Assembly: GCA_031178805.1 (NCBI GenBank)
Contig: JAPSIJ010000051.1
Location: forward strand, 1 to 11,076
Direction of reading: 5' to 3'
DNA: 11,076 bases
Origin: Cellulomonas sp.
GTDB lineage: Bacteria > Actinomycetota > Actinomycetes > Actinomycetales > Cellulomonadaceae
Every line of letters begins with the position of its first letter. Within the stretch, counting starts at the first letter, position 1. Below are positions 1 to 7,695 of this stretch, one piece after another. Made by a program: the position numbers and the translations under genes. The notes beneath the pieces were generated by a model. It was given only the letters and a program-made list of their open reading frames with translations, ran no database searches and was not told the origin of the DNA.

Positions 1-77
1 GGCGTCGATGTCATAGGGGTCGGCCCGGGGTCACGACCTCGCATCAGGTCAGCAACCAGAGCTCTCGTCAGATGAGC

Positions 78-93
78 TCGGCCGAACGGCCGA
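78..93 (-). terminator. Possible weak terminator hairpin after the histidine kinase
   Basis: A 7-bp perfect inverted repeat (TCGGCCG, two bases AA, CGGCCGA) lies about 58 bases downstream of the kinase stop codon. It can fold as a 6-bp stem with a four-base loop. There is no run of T after it on the minus strand, so intrinsic termination is uncertain. In DNA this GC-rich a short repeat of this kind can arise by chance. The rest of positions 1-151 holds no gene I can support. Confidence 0.3.
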
Positions 94-151
94 CCCTCCG
101 CCCTCGGGTGGCGTCGTGGTCAGCGCCGTCCGCGTCGCCGCTGTCCCGGCA

Positions 152-1249
152 TCACGCGCCCGGCTCGGGGAAGAGGACGCGCACGCTCATGCCACCCTCC
201 GGCGGCGCGGACAGGGCCAGGGCTGCGCTGTGCACCTGCGCCACCCTGGCCACGAGGGCCAGCCCGAGCCCGCTGCCCGGCGGGGCGGGATCGCGCCCCC
301 CGGGACCGCCGGCCGACGTCCGTCCCGAGCCTCGGACGAACGGCTCGGTGAGCGTCGCCAGCAGGTGCGGCGGGACCACGGGGCCCGTGTTGACCACCCG
401 CAGCTCGGCCTGGCCGCCGTCGGTCTTGCCCGTCCTGACCTCGACGCGGCCCCCGGGGCCGGTGTTGTGCCGGATCCCGTTGAGCACCAAGTTGGTCACG
501 AGCTGCCGGACCAGGGGCTCCGCGCCGTCGAGGTCGCCCTCGCCCAGGTCGGCGACGAGCGTGATCCCGGCCTGGTCGGCCATGCCCGTGAGGTGGCCGA
601 CGACGTCGGCGGTGAGCTCGGCCAGGTCGACAGGGACGAGGCACAGTGCGCGGCCCTGGTCCAGCGCCGCCAGGGCGAGCAGGGCCTCCACCGTCTCGAT
701 GCCGCGGTGGTTCGTCTGGTCGAGCCGGTGCAGCAGCTGCGCGACGTCGACGCCGGCGGGGTCGGCCAGCGCGACGTCGAGCATCGCCCGCTCGACCGCG
801 TAGGGGGTCCGCAGCTCGTGGGACGCGTTGGCGGCGAACCGGCGCTGCTCCTCGAAGGAAGCCTGGAGCCGGTCGAGCATGGCGTCGAACGTGTCCGCGA
901 GCTCACCGAACTCGTCCCGGGTGTCGCGCAGCCGCACGCGGTGCTCCAGGGACCCGGCCGCGACCTGCGTGGCGACACCGTGGATGGCGTGCAGCGGGCG
1001 GAGCATCCGGCCGGCCAGCAGCCAGCCCCCGACCAGCCCGAGCACCCCCAGCGCTCCGAGCACCGCCGCCAGTTTCGGCAGCAGGGCGTCCAGCAAATCC
1101 TCGCGGTCGGGCACGGGATGTCCCCCGGCGTCCTGGAGGTGCCCTTCGGGGACGAAGTGCAGCACGTACGCCAGCAGCGCGACGGCGCCCAGGCCCGCGA
1201 CGAGGAGGAAGCCCGCGTAGCTGAGCGCCAACCGCAGCCGGGCGCTCAC
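152..1249 (-). CDS. Two-component sensor histidine kinase, HAMP type
   Basis: This is a 365-residue membrane sensor kinase, predicted to autophosphorylate and pass the phosphate to the response regulator encoded just upstream. Membrane segments lie near residues 8-30 and 62-80 and flank a short extracytoplasmic loop of about 30 residues, so it probably senses within or near the membrane rather than through a large ligand domain. A HAMP linker follows (about 82-134). The H-box reads SHELRTP with the phosphoacceptor His at 144; the N-box is NLVLNGIRHN (253-262), the first ATP lid motif is NTGP (287-290) and the glycine motif GSGLGL is at 325-330. The GTG start at 1249 gives a four-base GTGA overlap with the regulator stop; a start farther upstream would run deep into the regulator gene. 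After the H-box, Tyr and Glu occur where most relatives have hydrophobic residues (TPYAVER against a usual TPLAVIR). Family assignment is firm; the signal is unknown. Confidence 0.93.
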   Translation of the reverse strand: MSARLRLALSYAGFLLVAGLGAVALLAYVLHFVPEGHLQDAGGHPVPDREDLLDALLPKLAAVLGALGVLGLVGGWLLAGRMLRPLHAIHGVATQVAAGSLEHRVRLRDTRDEFGELADTFDAMLDRLQASFEEQRRFAANASHELRTPYAVERAMLDVALADPAGVDVAQLLHRLDQTNHRGIETVEALLALAALDQGRALCLVPVDLAELTADVVGHLTGMADQAGITLVADLGEGDLDGAEPLVRQLVTNLVLNGIRHNTGPGGRVEVRTGKTDGGQAELRVVNTGPVVPPHLLATLTEPFVRGSGRTSAGGPGGRDPAPPGSGLGLALVARVAQVHSAALALSAPPEGGMSVRVLFPEPGA

Positions 1250-1938
1250 CGCGCGTCGTGACCCGCGGGACCGGGCGACGGGTCCCCCACCCGGTAGCCG
1301 GCGCCGGGCACCGTGTGGACCACCCACGGATCGCCCAGACGCTTGCGCAGAGAGGAGATGGTGATCCGGACGGCGTTGGTGAACGGGTCCGCGTTCTCGT
1401 CCCACGCCCGCTCCAGCAGCGACTCCGCGCTGACCACCCCGCCGCGGGCGGCGAGCAGCACCTCCAGCACCGCGAACTGCTTCCGGGTCAGCCCCACGTA
1501 CCGGCCGTCGCGGTACACCTCCCGGCGGAAGGGGTCCAGGGACAGCCCGGCGAACTCCAGCACCGGGGGCGTCCCCTCGAGCGGGCGCCGGCCCAGCGCC
1601 CGCAGGCGCACCACGAGCTCCCGCATCGCGAAGGGCTTGGTGAGGTAGTCGTCGGCGCCAAGCTCGAAGCCCGCGACCTTCTCCTCCAGCCGGTCGGCGG
1701 CGGTCAGCATGAGGATCCGGCAGGGCGTGCCCGCCGCGACCATCTGCCGGGCGACCTCGTCGCCGGAGGTCCGCGGCAGGTCGCGGTCGAGCACGACGAC
1801 GTCGTAGGAGTGGACGGCCAGCTTCTCCAGCGCCTCCTCCCCGTCGTGGACCACGTCGGACGCGATGGCCTCCAGACGCAGACCGTCCCGGATGGCCTCG
1901 GCCAGGTAGGGCTCGTCCTCGGCGATCAGCACGCGCAT
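1246..1938 (-). CDS. OmpR/PhoB-family response regulator
   Basis: This 230-residue DNA-binding regulator is the predicted partner of the overlapping kinase. The receiver domain (1-115) has the acidic cluster EDE at 7-9, the phosphorylated Asp at 51 in VVVLDRDLP, Thr79 and Lys101 in the KPF motif, so all residues needed for phosphorylation are present. The winged-helix effector domain spans about 126-217, with the recognition helix near 187-201 (RITISSLRKRLG) and the C-terminal hairpin VHTVPGAGYR. Length and order are standard for the family. The ATG at 1938 is used because the receiver begins at once with MRVLIAEDEP; no good Shine-Dalgarno sequence precedes it. It lies 73 bases downstream of the VanZ-VanY gene on the same strand, so read-through from that gene is possible, while direct repeats in the gap suggest its own promoter or self-regulation. 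VanR is a relative in the same broad family, but sequence alone does not make this VanR. Confidence 0.94.
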   Translation of the reverse strand: MRVLIAEDEPYLAEAIRDGLRLEAIASDVVHDGEEALEKLAVHSYDVVVLDRDLPRTSGDEVARQMVAAGTPCRILMLTAADRLEEKVAGFELGADDYLTKPFAMRELVVRLRALGRRPLEGTPPVLEFAGLSLDPFRREVYRDGRYVGLTRKQFAVLEVLLAARGGVVSAESLLERAWDENADPFTNAVRITISSLRKRLGDPWVVHTVPGAGYRVGDPSPGPAGHDAR

Positions 1939-1962
1939 GGGGCGAGGCTACGGCGTCGGGCG

Positions 1963-1981
1963 TATCGGCGACCTATCGCCG
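1963..1981 (-). promoter_or_regulatory. Candidate response-regulator binding site, tandem CGATA repeats
   Basis: Read on the minus strand, CGATA occurs twice with an 11-base period, 25-40 bases before the response regulator start. The same stretch also contains a 6-bp inverted repeat (CGGCGA, four bases, TCGCCG, 1966-1981). Direct repeats spaced by about one helical turn are the usual target of OmpR-family dimers, so this could be an autoregulatory site. The link is inference from spacing and position only. Confidence 0.35.
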
Positions 1982-2011
1982 CCGACCGCCCGCCGGGTGG
2001 GCGCCACGCGG

Positions 2012-3082
2012 TCAGCGGCCGGCGGGGCTGGCGGCCGGTGGGGGGCACTCGCCGCCACGCTCGACGGTGAGCTCGTAGTGCCAGACCTCGTTCGCGTAGG
2101 TCTGGCACAGGCCGTAGTCCGAACCGTGCCAGGACAGCCAGTACATCGCGTCCGTGGGACCGACGTCGACGGCAGCACCGCGCACGTGGGCGGACTCCTC
2201 GGGACCGAGCACCCAGGTCCGGGCCGCCTCCGCGCTGCTGTACTCCCCCACGGCGTCGTCGAACAGCGCCTGCTGATAGGCGGCGCTGCGCCACCCGCTG
2301 GTCACGGACAGGGTGATCCCGTCGGCAGACGCCGCCCGGGAGGCGTCCTGGACGGCCGTGCGGAGGGTGCTGTCGAGGCGCGTGAGCGCCGGGGCCTCGT
2401 CGAACGGCGACAGCACCTCGCCGTCGGGGAGCCAACCGTCCTCGGCGGTCAGATCGTGCCCGCCCCCCCGGGTGGTCGGAGCGGCGCCTGCGGACCCGGC
2501 CGGTCCCGGGACCCGGCCGGCGGACGAGCACCCGGTCGCGACGGCGAGCACGAGGGCGACGGCGACCAGCGCGGCGCGGGCGCCCGGGCGCCGGGGGCGG
2601 ACGGCGCGCCTCCGCACGGCGGCCCGCCGGGAGAGGACCCTGAGCACGGCGGTGAGCGCGACCCCCAGCACGGTGCCGACGGTGTTGGCGGCCACGTCGG
2701 CGAGGTCGGGGACCCGGCCGGGGACCGCGGTCTGCGCCAGCTCGACCAGCATCGACGTGCCGGCCCCGAGGAACACCGGCAGGACGGGGCCGCGGCGCGG
2801 GAGGGCCAGGTTCGCCAGCGCACCCACGGGCACGAACAGCAGCACGTTCGCGACGGCCTCCACCTGGGCGCGGTGCACCGTGCCCAGCCACGGCGCCCCG
2901 AGCGCCCCGACCGCGGCGAGCACCGCCCGGCGCCCGTCGGCCACGGGCCCGGGCGGGCCGAGCGTGAGGCAGCCGACCGCGACCAGCACGGCGACCGCCA
3001 CCAGCACAAGCAGGGTCCGTGCCGGAGCGACCGGAACGACCGGAGCGCCGGGGTGCGTCGGTGCGCGGCGAGTGGGCGTCAT
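2012..3082 (-). CDS. VanZ-like membrane domain fused to VanY-like D,D-carboxypeptidase
   Basis: The N-terminal half (about 20-150) is a VanZ-like integral membrane domain, with hydrophobic segments near 22-40, 77-95, 98-118 and 130-149. It carries the family signatures NVLLFVPVGAL (79-89) and a stretch at 114-140 with ELAQ, GRVPDLADV and NTVGTVLG. The C-terminal part (about 210-340) is a peptidase M15 (VanY) domain: SGWRS (262-266), then SAHVRGAAVD giving zinc ligands His299 and Asp306, then EVWH giving Glu332 and His335. By family precedent it removes the terminal D-Ala from peptidoglycan stems outside the membrane. Between the halves, residues 164-185 resemble a lipoprotein signal ending in ATGC, so the peptidase half may descend from a separate lipoprotein gene. 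The ATG at 3082 has AGGAG seven bases upstream. An internal GTG (2617) could start the peptidase alone, but no convincing ribosome site precedes it. VanZ is linked to teicoplanin resistance; here that role is only suggested. Confidence 0.88.
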   Translation of the reverse strand: MTPTRRAPTHPGAPVVPVAPARTLLVLVAVAVLVAVGCLTLGPPGPVADGRRAVLAAVGALGAPWLGTVHRAQVEAVANVLLFVPVGALANLALPRRGPVLPVFLGAGTSMLVELAQTAVPGRVPDLADVAANTVGTVLGVALTAVLRVLSRRAAVRRRAVRPRRPGARAALVAVALVLAVATGCSSAGRVPGPAGSAGAAPTTRGGGHDLTAEDGWLPDGEVLSPFDEAPALTRLDSTLRTAVQDASRAASADGITLSVTSGWRSAAYQQALFDDAVGEYSSAEAARTWVLGPEESAHVRGAAVDVGPTDAMYWLSWHGSDYGLCQTYANEVWHYELTVERGGECPPPAASPAGR

Positions 3083-3126
3083 GGCGGAGCTCCTCCCCGT
3101 CCGGAGGACCCGGTGCGGTGTCGAGA

Positions 3127-3146
3127 ACTGGTGGACGGCCACCAGT
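3127..3146. repeat. Perfect 8-bp inverted repeat, candidate operator
   Basis: The arms ACTGGTGG and CCACCAGT are perfectly complementary and are separated by ACGG. The element sits 45-64 bases upstream of the VanZ-VanY start codon. It could be a dimeric repressor operator or a hairpin in the leader RNA. No T-run follows on either strand, so it is not an intrinsic terminator. Confidence 0.5.
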
Positions 3147-3179
3147 GCAGCCGACCGGCGGTCGCACCGGCGTCTGGGC

Positions 3180-3240
3180 CTGCGCATATGCCCACGACAT
3201 CCCCGGCACGGACATCTCGTGGAGGTATGCCGCTGCGCAG
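3180..3240. repeat. Cluster of short direct and inverted repeats
   Basis: Outer arms CTGCGCA (3180-3186) and TGCGCAG (3234-3240) are inverted. Inner arms CCACGA (3192-3197) and TCGTGG (3217-3222) are also inverted but centred three bases away. Within the cluster, GACATC repeats directly at 3196 and 3211, and TATGCC repeats directly at 3187 and 3226. Two offset symmetries plus direct repeats suggest more than one protein-binding site, but each element is short and could be coincidental. Confidence 0.3.
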
Positions 3241-3309
3241 ACGTCCGGGCAACCGGCGGACGGGTTGGGTCGGTCCCGTCGATCCCACGACGCCACCGTC
3301 ACCGACCTC

Positions 3310-3315
3310 AGGAGA
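3310..3315 (+). promoter_or_regulatory. Ribosome binding site of the lipoprotein gene
   Basis: AGGAGA ends five bases before the GTG at 3321. It fixes this GTG as the start, although the reading frame stays open upstream to about 2313. The signal peptide begins directly after this start, which agrees. Confidence 0.75.
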
Positions 3316-3320
3316 ACCTC

Positions 3321-3836
3321 GTGCCTGCTCTGCTCCCCACCCGGACCCGCCGCTGGGCGCCCGCGCTGCTCGCCGTACCGGCGCTGGCGCTGGCGCTGTC
3401 GGCCTGCGGCCCGGGCACCGCTCCCGCCACCCCGGCCGGTCCGTCCACCTCGTCGTCCGCCAGCGGCGGCAGCGGCGGCGGACAGGTCGCCGGCGAGGCC
3501 GACGCCGAGCGCGACGCCTACGACCTGAAGCTGGCCGGGTGCATGCGTGATCTGGGCGTGGATGTGAAGGACCCGGCCCCGGGCGAGGGGATCACGGAGA
3601 CGGGTCCCGAGTACGAGGCCGCGGCAGCGGACTGCCGGGACGTGATCGGGGACCCGCCCGCTTACGACTGGACGCCGGAGGAGCTCGCCCGGCTGCATGA
3701 CGCGTACCTGGTCGAGGCGGAGTGCTACCGCGACCTCGGCTACGACGTCGAGGACCCCGGCCCGGACGAGGCGATCACCCTGCCCGAGGGGTTGACGGAC
3801 GAGGAGTTCCTCAGCTGCCAGGGGGCGCACCAGTGA
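3321..3836 (+). CDS. Small lipoprotein with duplicated cysteine motif, first gene of the exporter operon
   Basis: This 171-residue protein begins with a basic stretch and a hydrophobic core (12-28) ending in the lipobox LSAC with Cys29, so it is predicted to be lipidated and held on the outer face of the membrane. A flexible linker rich in Ser, Gly, Pro and Thr (30-56) follows. The mature domain holds two copies of one module: GCMRDLGVDVKDP then Cys105, and ECYRDLGYDVEDP then Cys166. The paired cysteines are 31 residues apart in both copies (74/105 and 135/166). The domain is strongly acidic. The stop codon shares one base with the adaptor start (TGATG), so expression is coupled to the exporter. 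I do not recognise a named family. A role as an extracellular accessory or substrate-capturing subunit of the exporter is inferred from position alone; disulfide formation is likewise inferred. Confidence 0.85.
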   Translation: MPALLPTRTRRWAPALLAVPALALALSACGPGTAPATPAGPSTSSSASGGSGGGQVAGEADAERDAYDLKLAGCMRDLGVDVKDPAPGEGITETGPEYEAAAADCRDVIGDPPAYDWTPEELARLHDAYLVEAECYRDLGYDVEDPGPDEAITLPEGLTDEEFLSCQGAHQ

Positions 3837-4947
3837 TGTCGCACAGCCCGGCGGATCCGGTCCAGCCCGCCGGTCCGGCCCGGCGGCGGAGGCTGTGGTG
3901 GGTGGCGTCGGTGCTCGGGGTGATCGCCGTGGCCGTCGCCGGGACCGCCGTCTGGGGCGCTCGCGCCGCACCCGAGCCCGCCACCGCGTCGTCCACGCCC
4001 CTGACGACCGTCCCGGTGACGCGCGGGAGCATGGTCGCCGAGACCAGCGTGCGCGGGACCCTGCACTACCCGAGCGGGGTGCCCGTGACCGCGGGCCCGT
4101 CCGGGGTGGTCACGATGCTCCCGTCCGTCGGGGAGACGATCGCCCCCGGGGGCGCGCTGTACAGCGTCAACACCGTCCCGGTCGTGCTCCTCTCCGGTCC
4201 GCTGCCGGCCTGGCGAGACTTCTCCGCCGGCATGACCGACGGCGACGACGTCCGGCAGCTGGAGCAGAACCTGGCGACGCTCGGGCACTTCCGGGACGCG
4301 CCCGACACCCGCTTCACCCACCGCACGGCTGCCGCGGTACGGCGGTGGCAGAAGGCGCTGGGCGTGGAGCGGACCGGCACGGTCCCGCGGTCGTCGGTGC
4401 TGTTCACCGACGCCCCGGTCCGCGTGGCGGCGCTGAGCACCCGGCTCGGCGCCGAGGTGGGTGCCGGCTCCGAGCTGTACACCACGTCGGGGACCGACAA
4501 GGTGGTCGACGTCGACCTCAAGCTGAGCGACCAGCAGCTGGCCGTCGTCGGCGCCCCCGTCACGGTCGTCCTGCCGGATGGCACCGGGCTCCCCGCCGCC
4601 GTGACCGGCGTGGGTGCGGCCGTGGAGCGGCCCGCTCCCGACGGCTCGACCCCGGAGGTCGTGGTGCCGGTCACGGTGGCCCTGGCCGACCAGGCGGACG
4701 CGGCGGCCTACACCCAGGCGGGGGTCACCGTCCAGTTCGCCAGCACCCTCACCGACGACGCGCTGACGGTGCCCATCGAGGCGCTCGTCCCCGTCGACGA
4801 GTCCAGCTTCGGCGTCGAGGTGCCCGGCGGGCGCGACGGGGACCCGACGACGGTCCTCCCGGTGACCGCCGGCTCCTTCGCCTCGGGCCGGGTCCAGATC
4901 TCCGGCGAGGGCATCCGCGAGGGTCTCGACGTCGTGGTGCCGACCCG

Positions 4948-4951
<4 letters not shown>
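3836..4951 (+). CDS. Membrane-anchored efflux adaptor with peptidoglycan-binding domain
   Basis: This 371-residue protein is the periplasmic-adaptor (HlyD/MacA-like) subunit of the ABC exporter. A basic cytoplasmic tail (RRRR, 16-19) leads into one membrane segment (about 20-43), leaving the rest outside the cell. The segment around 58-112 looks like the first half of a barrel-sandwich domain (VTRGSMV, then VGETIAPGGALY). A peptidoglycan-binding type 1 domain (about 134-190) follows, with DDVRQLEQNLATLG and AVRRWQKALGVERTG. The second half (about 195-371) contains the return strand of the sandwich and a beta-rich region ending in EGLDVVVPTR. It lacks the long alpha-helical hairpin MacA uses to reach the outer membrane, which fits a Gram-positive host. 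The ATG at 3836 overlaps the previous stop by one base. It probably docks on the permease and ties the complex to the cell wall; that docking is inference from the family. Confidence 0.88.
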
Positions 4952-5675
<724 letters not shown>

Positions 5676-5679
<4 letters not shown>

Positions 5680-6887
5680 GCGCCGTCCCGGTCCCGGGGG
5701 CGGCGCCCGGCCTCTCCCGGCTCCGCGCGGCCGACCTGCTGAACCTGGGCTCCGCGGGGCTGCGTGCCCGCCCGGTGCGGGCAGTGCTGTCCGCCCTCGG
5801 CATCGCCATCGGGATCGCGGCCATGGTCGCCGTGGTCGGCCTCTCGTCGTCCAGCCAGGAGCAGCTGAACCGCCGGCTGGCGGCGCTCGGCACCAACCTG
5901 CTGACCGCCGAGGTCGCCGAGTCCGCCGCAGGTCTCGCGATGCCGCTCCCGCCCGACGCAGCGGCTCGGGTCGAGCGGATCCCCGGGGTAACCGGCGCGA
6001 GTACGACGGCGGACCTGGACAGCGTCGCCGTGTACCGCAACAGGGCGGTGGACGCCGGGCTGAGCGGGGGGCTCACGGTCACCGCCGCCGAGCTGGACCT
6101 GCTCGACGTCGTGGGCGGCCGGGTCCGTGAGGGCCGTTGGCTGGACGAGGCCGCCGCGCAGTTCCCCACGACGGTCCTCGGGGCGACCGCGGCCCAACGG
6201 CTCGGCGTCACCGAGGTCGGCCGCCAGGTGTGGCTGGGCGGAGGCAGCACGACCGTGGTCGGCATCCTCGACCCGGTGCAGCTGGCGCCCGAGCTCGACA
6301 CCGCTGCCCTCGTCGGGTTGCCGGTCGCGACGTCCCGGCTCGGCCACGACGGCAACCCGACCCGGCTGTACGAGCGGTCCACGGACGCGACCGTCACCAC
6401 GGTCGCCGGGCTCGTCGCACCCGCGATCCAGCCCGCACGGCCCAGCGCGGTCGCGGTGTCCCGCCCCTCGGACGCCCTCGCGGCCCAGTACGCCGCCGAC
6501 GAGGCCTTCACCGGCCTCCTGCTGGGGCTGGGTTCGATCGGGCTGGTCGTCGGCGGGATCGGGGTGGCCAACACCATGATCATCTCCGTCATCGAACGTC
6601 GGCGTGAGATCGGGCTGCGCCGTGCCCTCGGCGCCACCCGGCGGCACGTCGCCGCGCAGTTCCTCAGCGAGGCCCTGCTGCTGTCCGCCATGGGGGGCAT
6701 CGCCGGGGCGGGGATCGGCAGCGCCATCACCGCGGTCGTGGCCGTGGCCAACGGGTGGATCCCCGTGGTGCCGCCCGGCGTCCTCGTCGTCGGGGTGGCC
6801 GCGACCCTGGCCATCGGCGCGGTCGCCGGCCTCTACCCGGCGCTGCGCGCTGCCCGCACACCGCCGACCGTGGCGCTGGCCGCATGA
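5676..6887 (+). CDS. ABC transporter permease, MacB/FtsX family
   Basis: This 403-residue permease has the MacB layout. A first membrane helix (about 37-57) follows a short amphipathic N-terminus. A large extracytoplasmic MacB-type domain (about 58-277) comes next, then the C-terminal FtsX domain with three helices near 279-301, 330-356 and 367-389. The cytoplasmic loop ERRREIGLRRALGATRRHV (307-325) is the family hallmark that contacts the ATPase. Such mechanotransmission exporters do not carry substrate through the bilayer; they drive extracytoplasmic expulsion through the adaptor. In Gram-positive bacteria relatives commonly export peptide antibiotics or lipid-like compounds, but the substrate here is unknown. 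The GTG start overlaps the ATPase stop by four bases. The protein is full length and ends the operon, followed by a small hairpin. Confidence 0.94.
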
Positions 6888-7065
6888 CGGCGATGTGCTG
6901 TCCCCGCGCCGGCTGACCGGCGGGGGGAGCTCCGACGCCGGCGAGGTGCTGCGCCCTACCGCGTACTTAGTGAGTGCGGGGTGGGGCGCAGTCGCCGGGC
7001 GGGGTGCGGGACGGCAGATGTGCACGGCAGCTGACCGCCGAGTTCTTCTCCCCCGCGCTACTCGG
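6888..7065. other. Gap without a supported gene
   Basis: Apart from the small hairpin noted separately, I see no open frame with gene-like codon use in these 178 bases. No tRNA-like fold was apparent. It lies between two convergent units: the plus-strand exporter operon and the minus-strand uncharacterised gene. It includes stretches richer in A and T than the surrounding genes, for example near 6960-6972 and 7041-7048. Confidence 0.5.
6907..6922 (+). terminator. Possible terminator hairpin after the exporter operon
   Basis: A 6-bp GC stem (CGCCGG, CTGA, CCGGCG) lies 20 bases after the permease stop. It is followed by a run of G rather than T, so it would be a non-canonical terminator at best. 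Confidence 0.35.
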
Positions 7066-7446
7066 CTACTTGCACGCCGCCGCGTTCAGTTCGGGAACGT
7101 CCTTGTACCAGGTGGTCGGCCCCTGCTCGTCGATGAGCGCTGCAGGGACGGGGACCGGCATCAGCACGGCTTCAGCGTCCGTTCCGAGGTCCGCGCCGAT
7201 GCCGTGCTCGGCGAACGCCCGGGCGAGATGGCCGCCCCACTCGCGCCGCGCGATCCATGCGGCAGCCTCCGTTGGGTATCGGTGACCCAACAGGGCCGCC
7301 TGGCGGGCCTGCTTCAGCGTCGGAGCGGCACTGCTCAGCTCGACCATCACTGGGTCGCCGCTGAGTAGGAACCGGTCGCTGTCGAACGGCAGGTTCGAGC
7401 GGGCGGCGAGGGAGAACGACAGGCGGAACGCGAAGACGCTCGACAT
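7066..7446 (-). CDS. Uncharacterised 126-residue protein
   Basis: I do not recognise a named family. The protein opens with a beta-like stretch (VFAFRLSFSL, 4-13), contains FDSDRFLLSG (21-30) and an amphipathic helix (WIARREWGGHLARAFAEHGIG, about 64-84), and ends near TTWYKDVPELNAAACK. It has no signal peptide or membrane segment and is presumably cytoplasmic. The run in which a TE-containing turn leads into a helix and then AFAEHGIGADLG resembles, from memory, uncharacterised actinobacterial proteins that are usually longer, so this copy might be shortened at the C-terminus; I cannot verify that. The ATG at 7446 is preferred over the frame's upstream start at 7602 because the residues before it look like non-coding translation. 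The ribosome site is weak. It stands alone, between two gaps. Confidence 0.6.
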   Translation of the reverse strand: MSSVFAFRLSFSLAARSNLPFDSDRFLLSGDPVMVELSSAAPTLKQARQAALLGHRYPTEAAAWIARREWGGHLARAFAEHGIGADLGTDAEAVLMPVPVPAALIDEQGPTTWYKDVPELNAAACK

Positions 7447-7695
7447 GCCCCGACCGTATTCCGCACGGTGGCCGGGCGGGGCCGGTTGCGCCGAGGTGAA
7501 CCAAGACGCGGCATCTCGGCCCCTCGCTCTGCTCACCCGCAGGAGCTGGACTCTCCAGCAGAGCGCCGTGGCCAAAGCCAATGGCACGCCCACCCCGGGC
7601 ACGTCGCTAGAGGGCTACTCGTCCCAAAGTGATACGTCTCTCTACCAGTCGACGACTACCAACGAGCCGGAGCGCGTGGGCACGTCACTCGCCGG
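7447..7695. other. Gap between glycoside hydrolase stop and uncharacterised gene
   Basis: These 249 bases lie downstream of the hydrolase and upstream of the uncharacterised gene, both on the minus strand. Base composition is visibly less GC-rich than in the genes, for example around 7571-7580 and 7620-7670. A small imperfect dyad around AGTCGACGACT (7647-7657) is the only structure noticed, and it is too weak to call a terminator. The gap should contain the promoter of the uncharacterised gene, but I cannot point to it. Confidence 0.4.

Larger units (their letters stand above)
3083..3320. promoter_or_regulatory. Divergent promoter region between VanZ-VanY gene and exporter operon
   Basis: This 238-bp gap separates two divergently transcribed units and must contain both promoters. 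I see no convincing -10/-35 pair on either strand. It does contain a perfect 8+8 inverted repeat (3127-3146) and a cluster of direct and inverted repeats (3180-3240). A shared regulator for both units is plausible, the neighbouring response regulator being the first candidate. Confidence 0.6.

Noticed and set aside
2012..2617. A separate VanY lipoprotein gene starting at the internal GTG
   Set aside because: No ribosome site precedes this codon and no stop separates it from the VanZ part, so the single fused gene is preferred, though not proven.
2313..3320. Upstream extension of the lipoprotein frame
   Set aside because: The frame is open, but it overlaps the VanZ-VanY gene antisense, and the signal peptide and ribosome site fix the start at 3321.
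1926..3971. A 681-residue open frame on the minus strand
   Set aside because: It runs out of frame across the VanZ-VanY gene and through the divergent region into the opposite-strand lipoprotein. Its translation is Arg/Pro/Gly-rich with no domain, as expected from GC-rich shadow frames.
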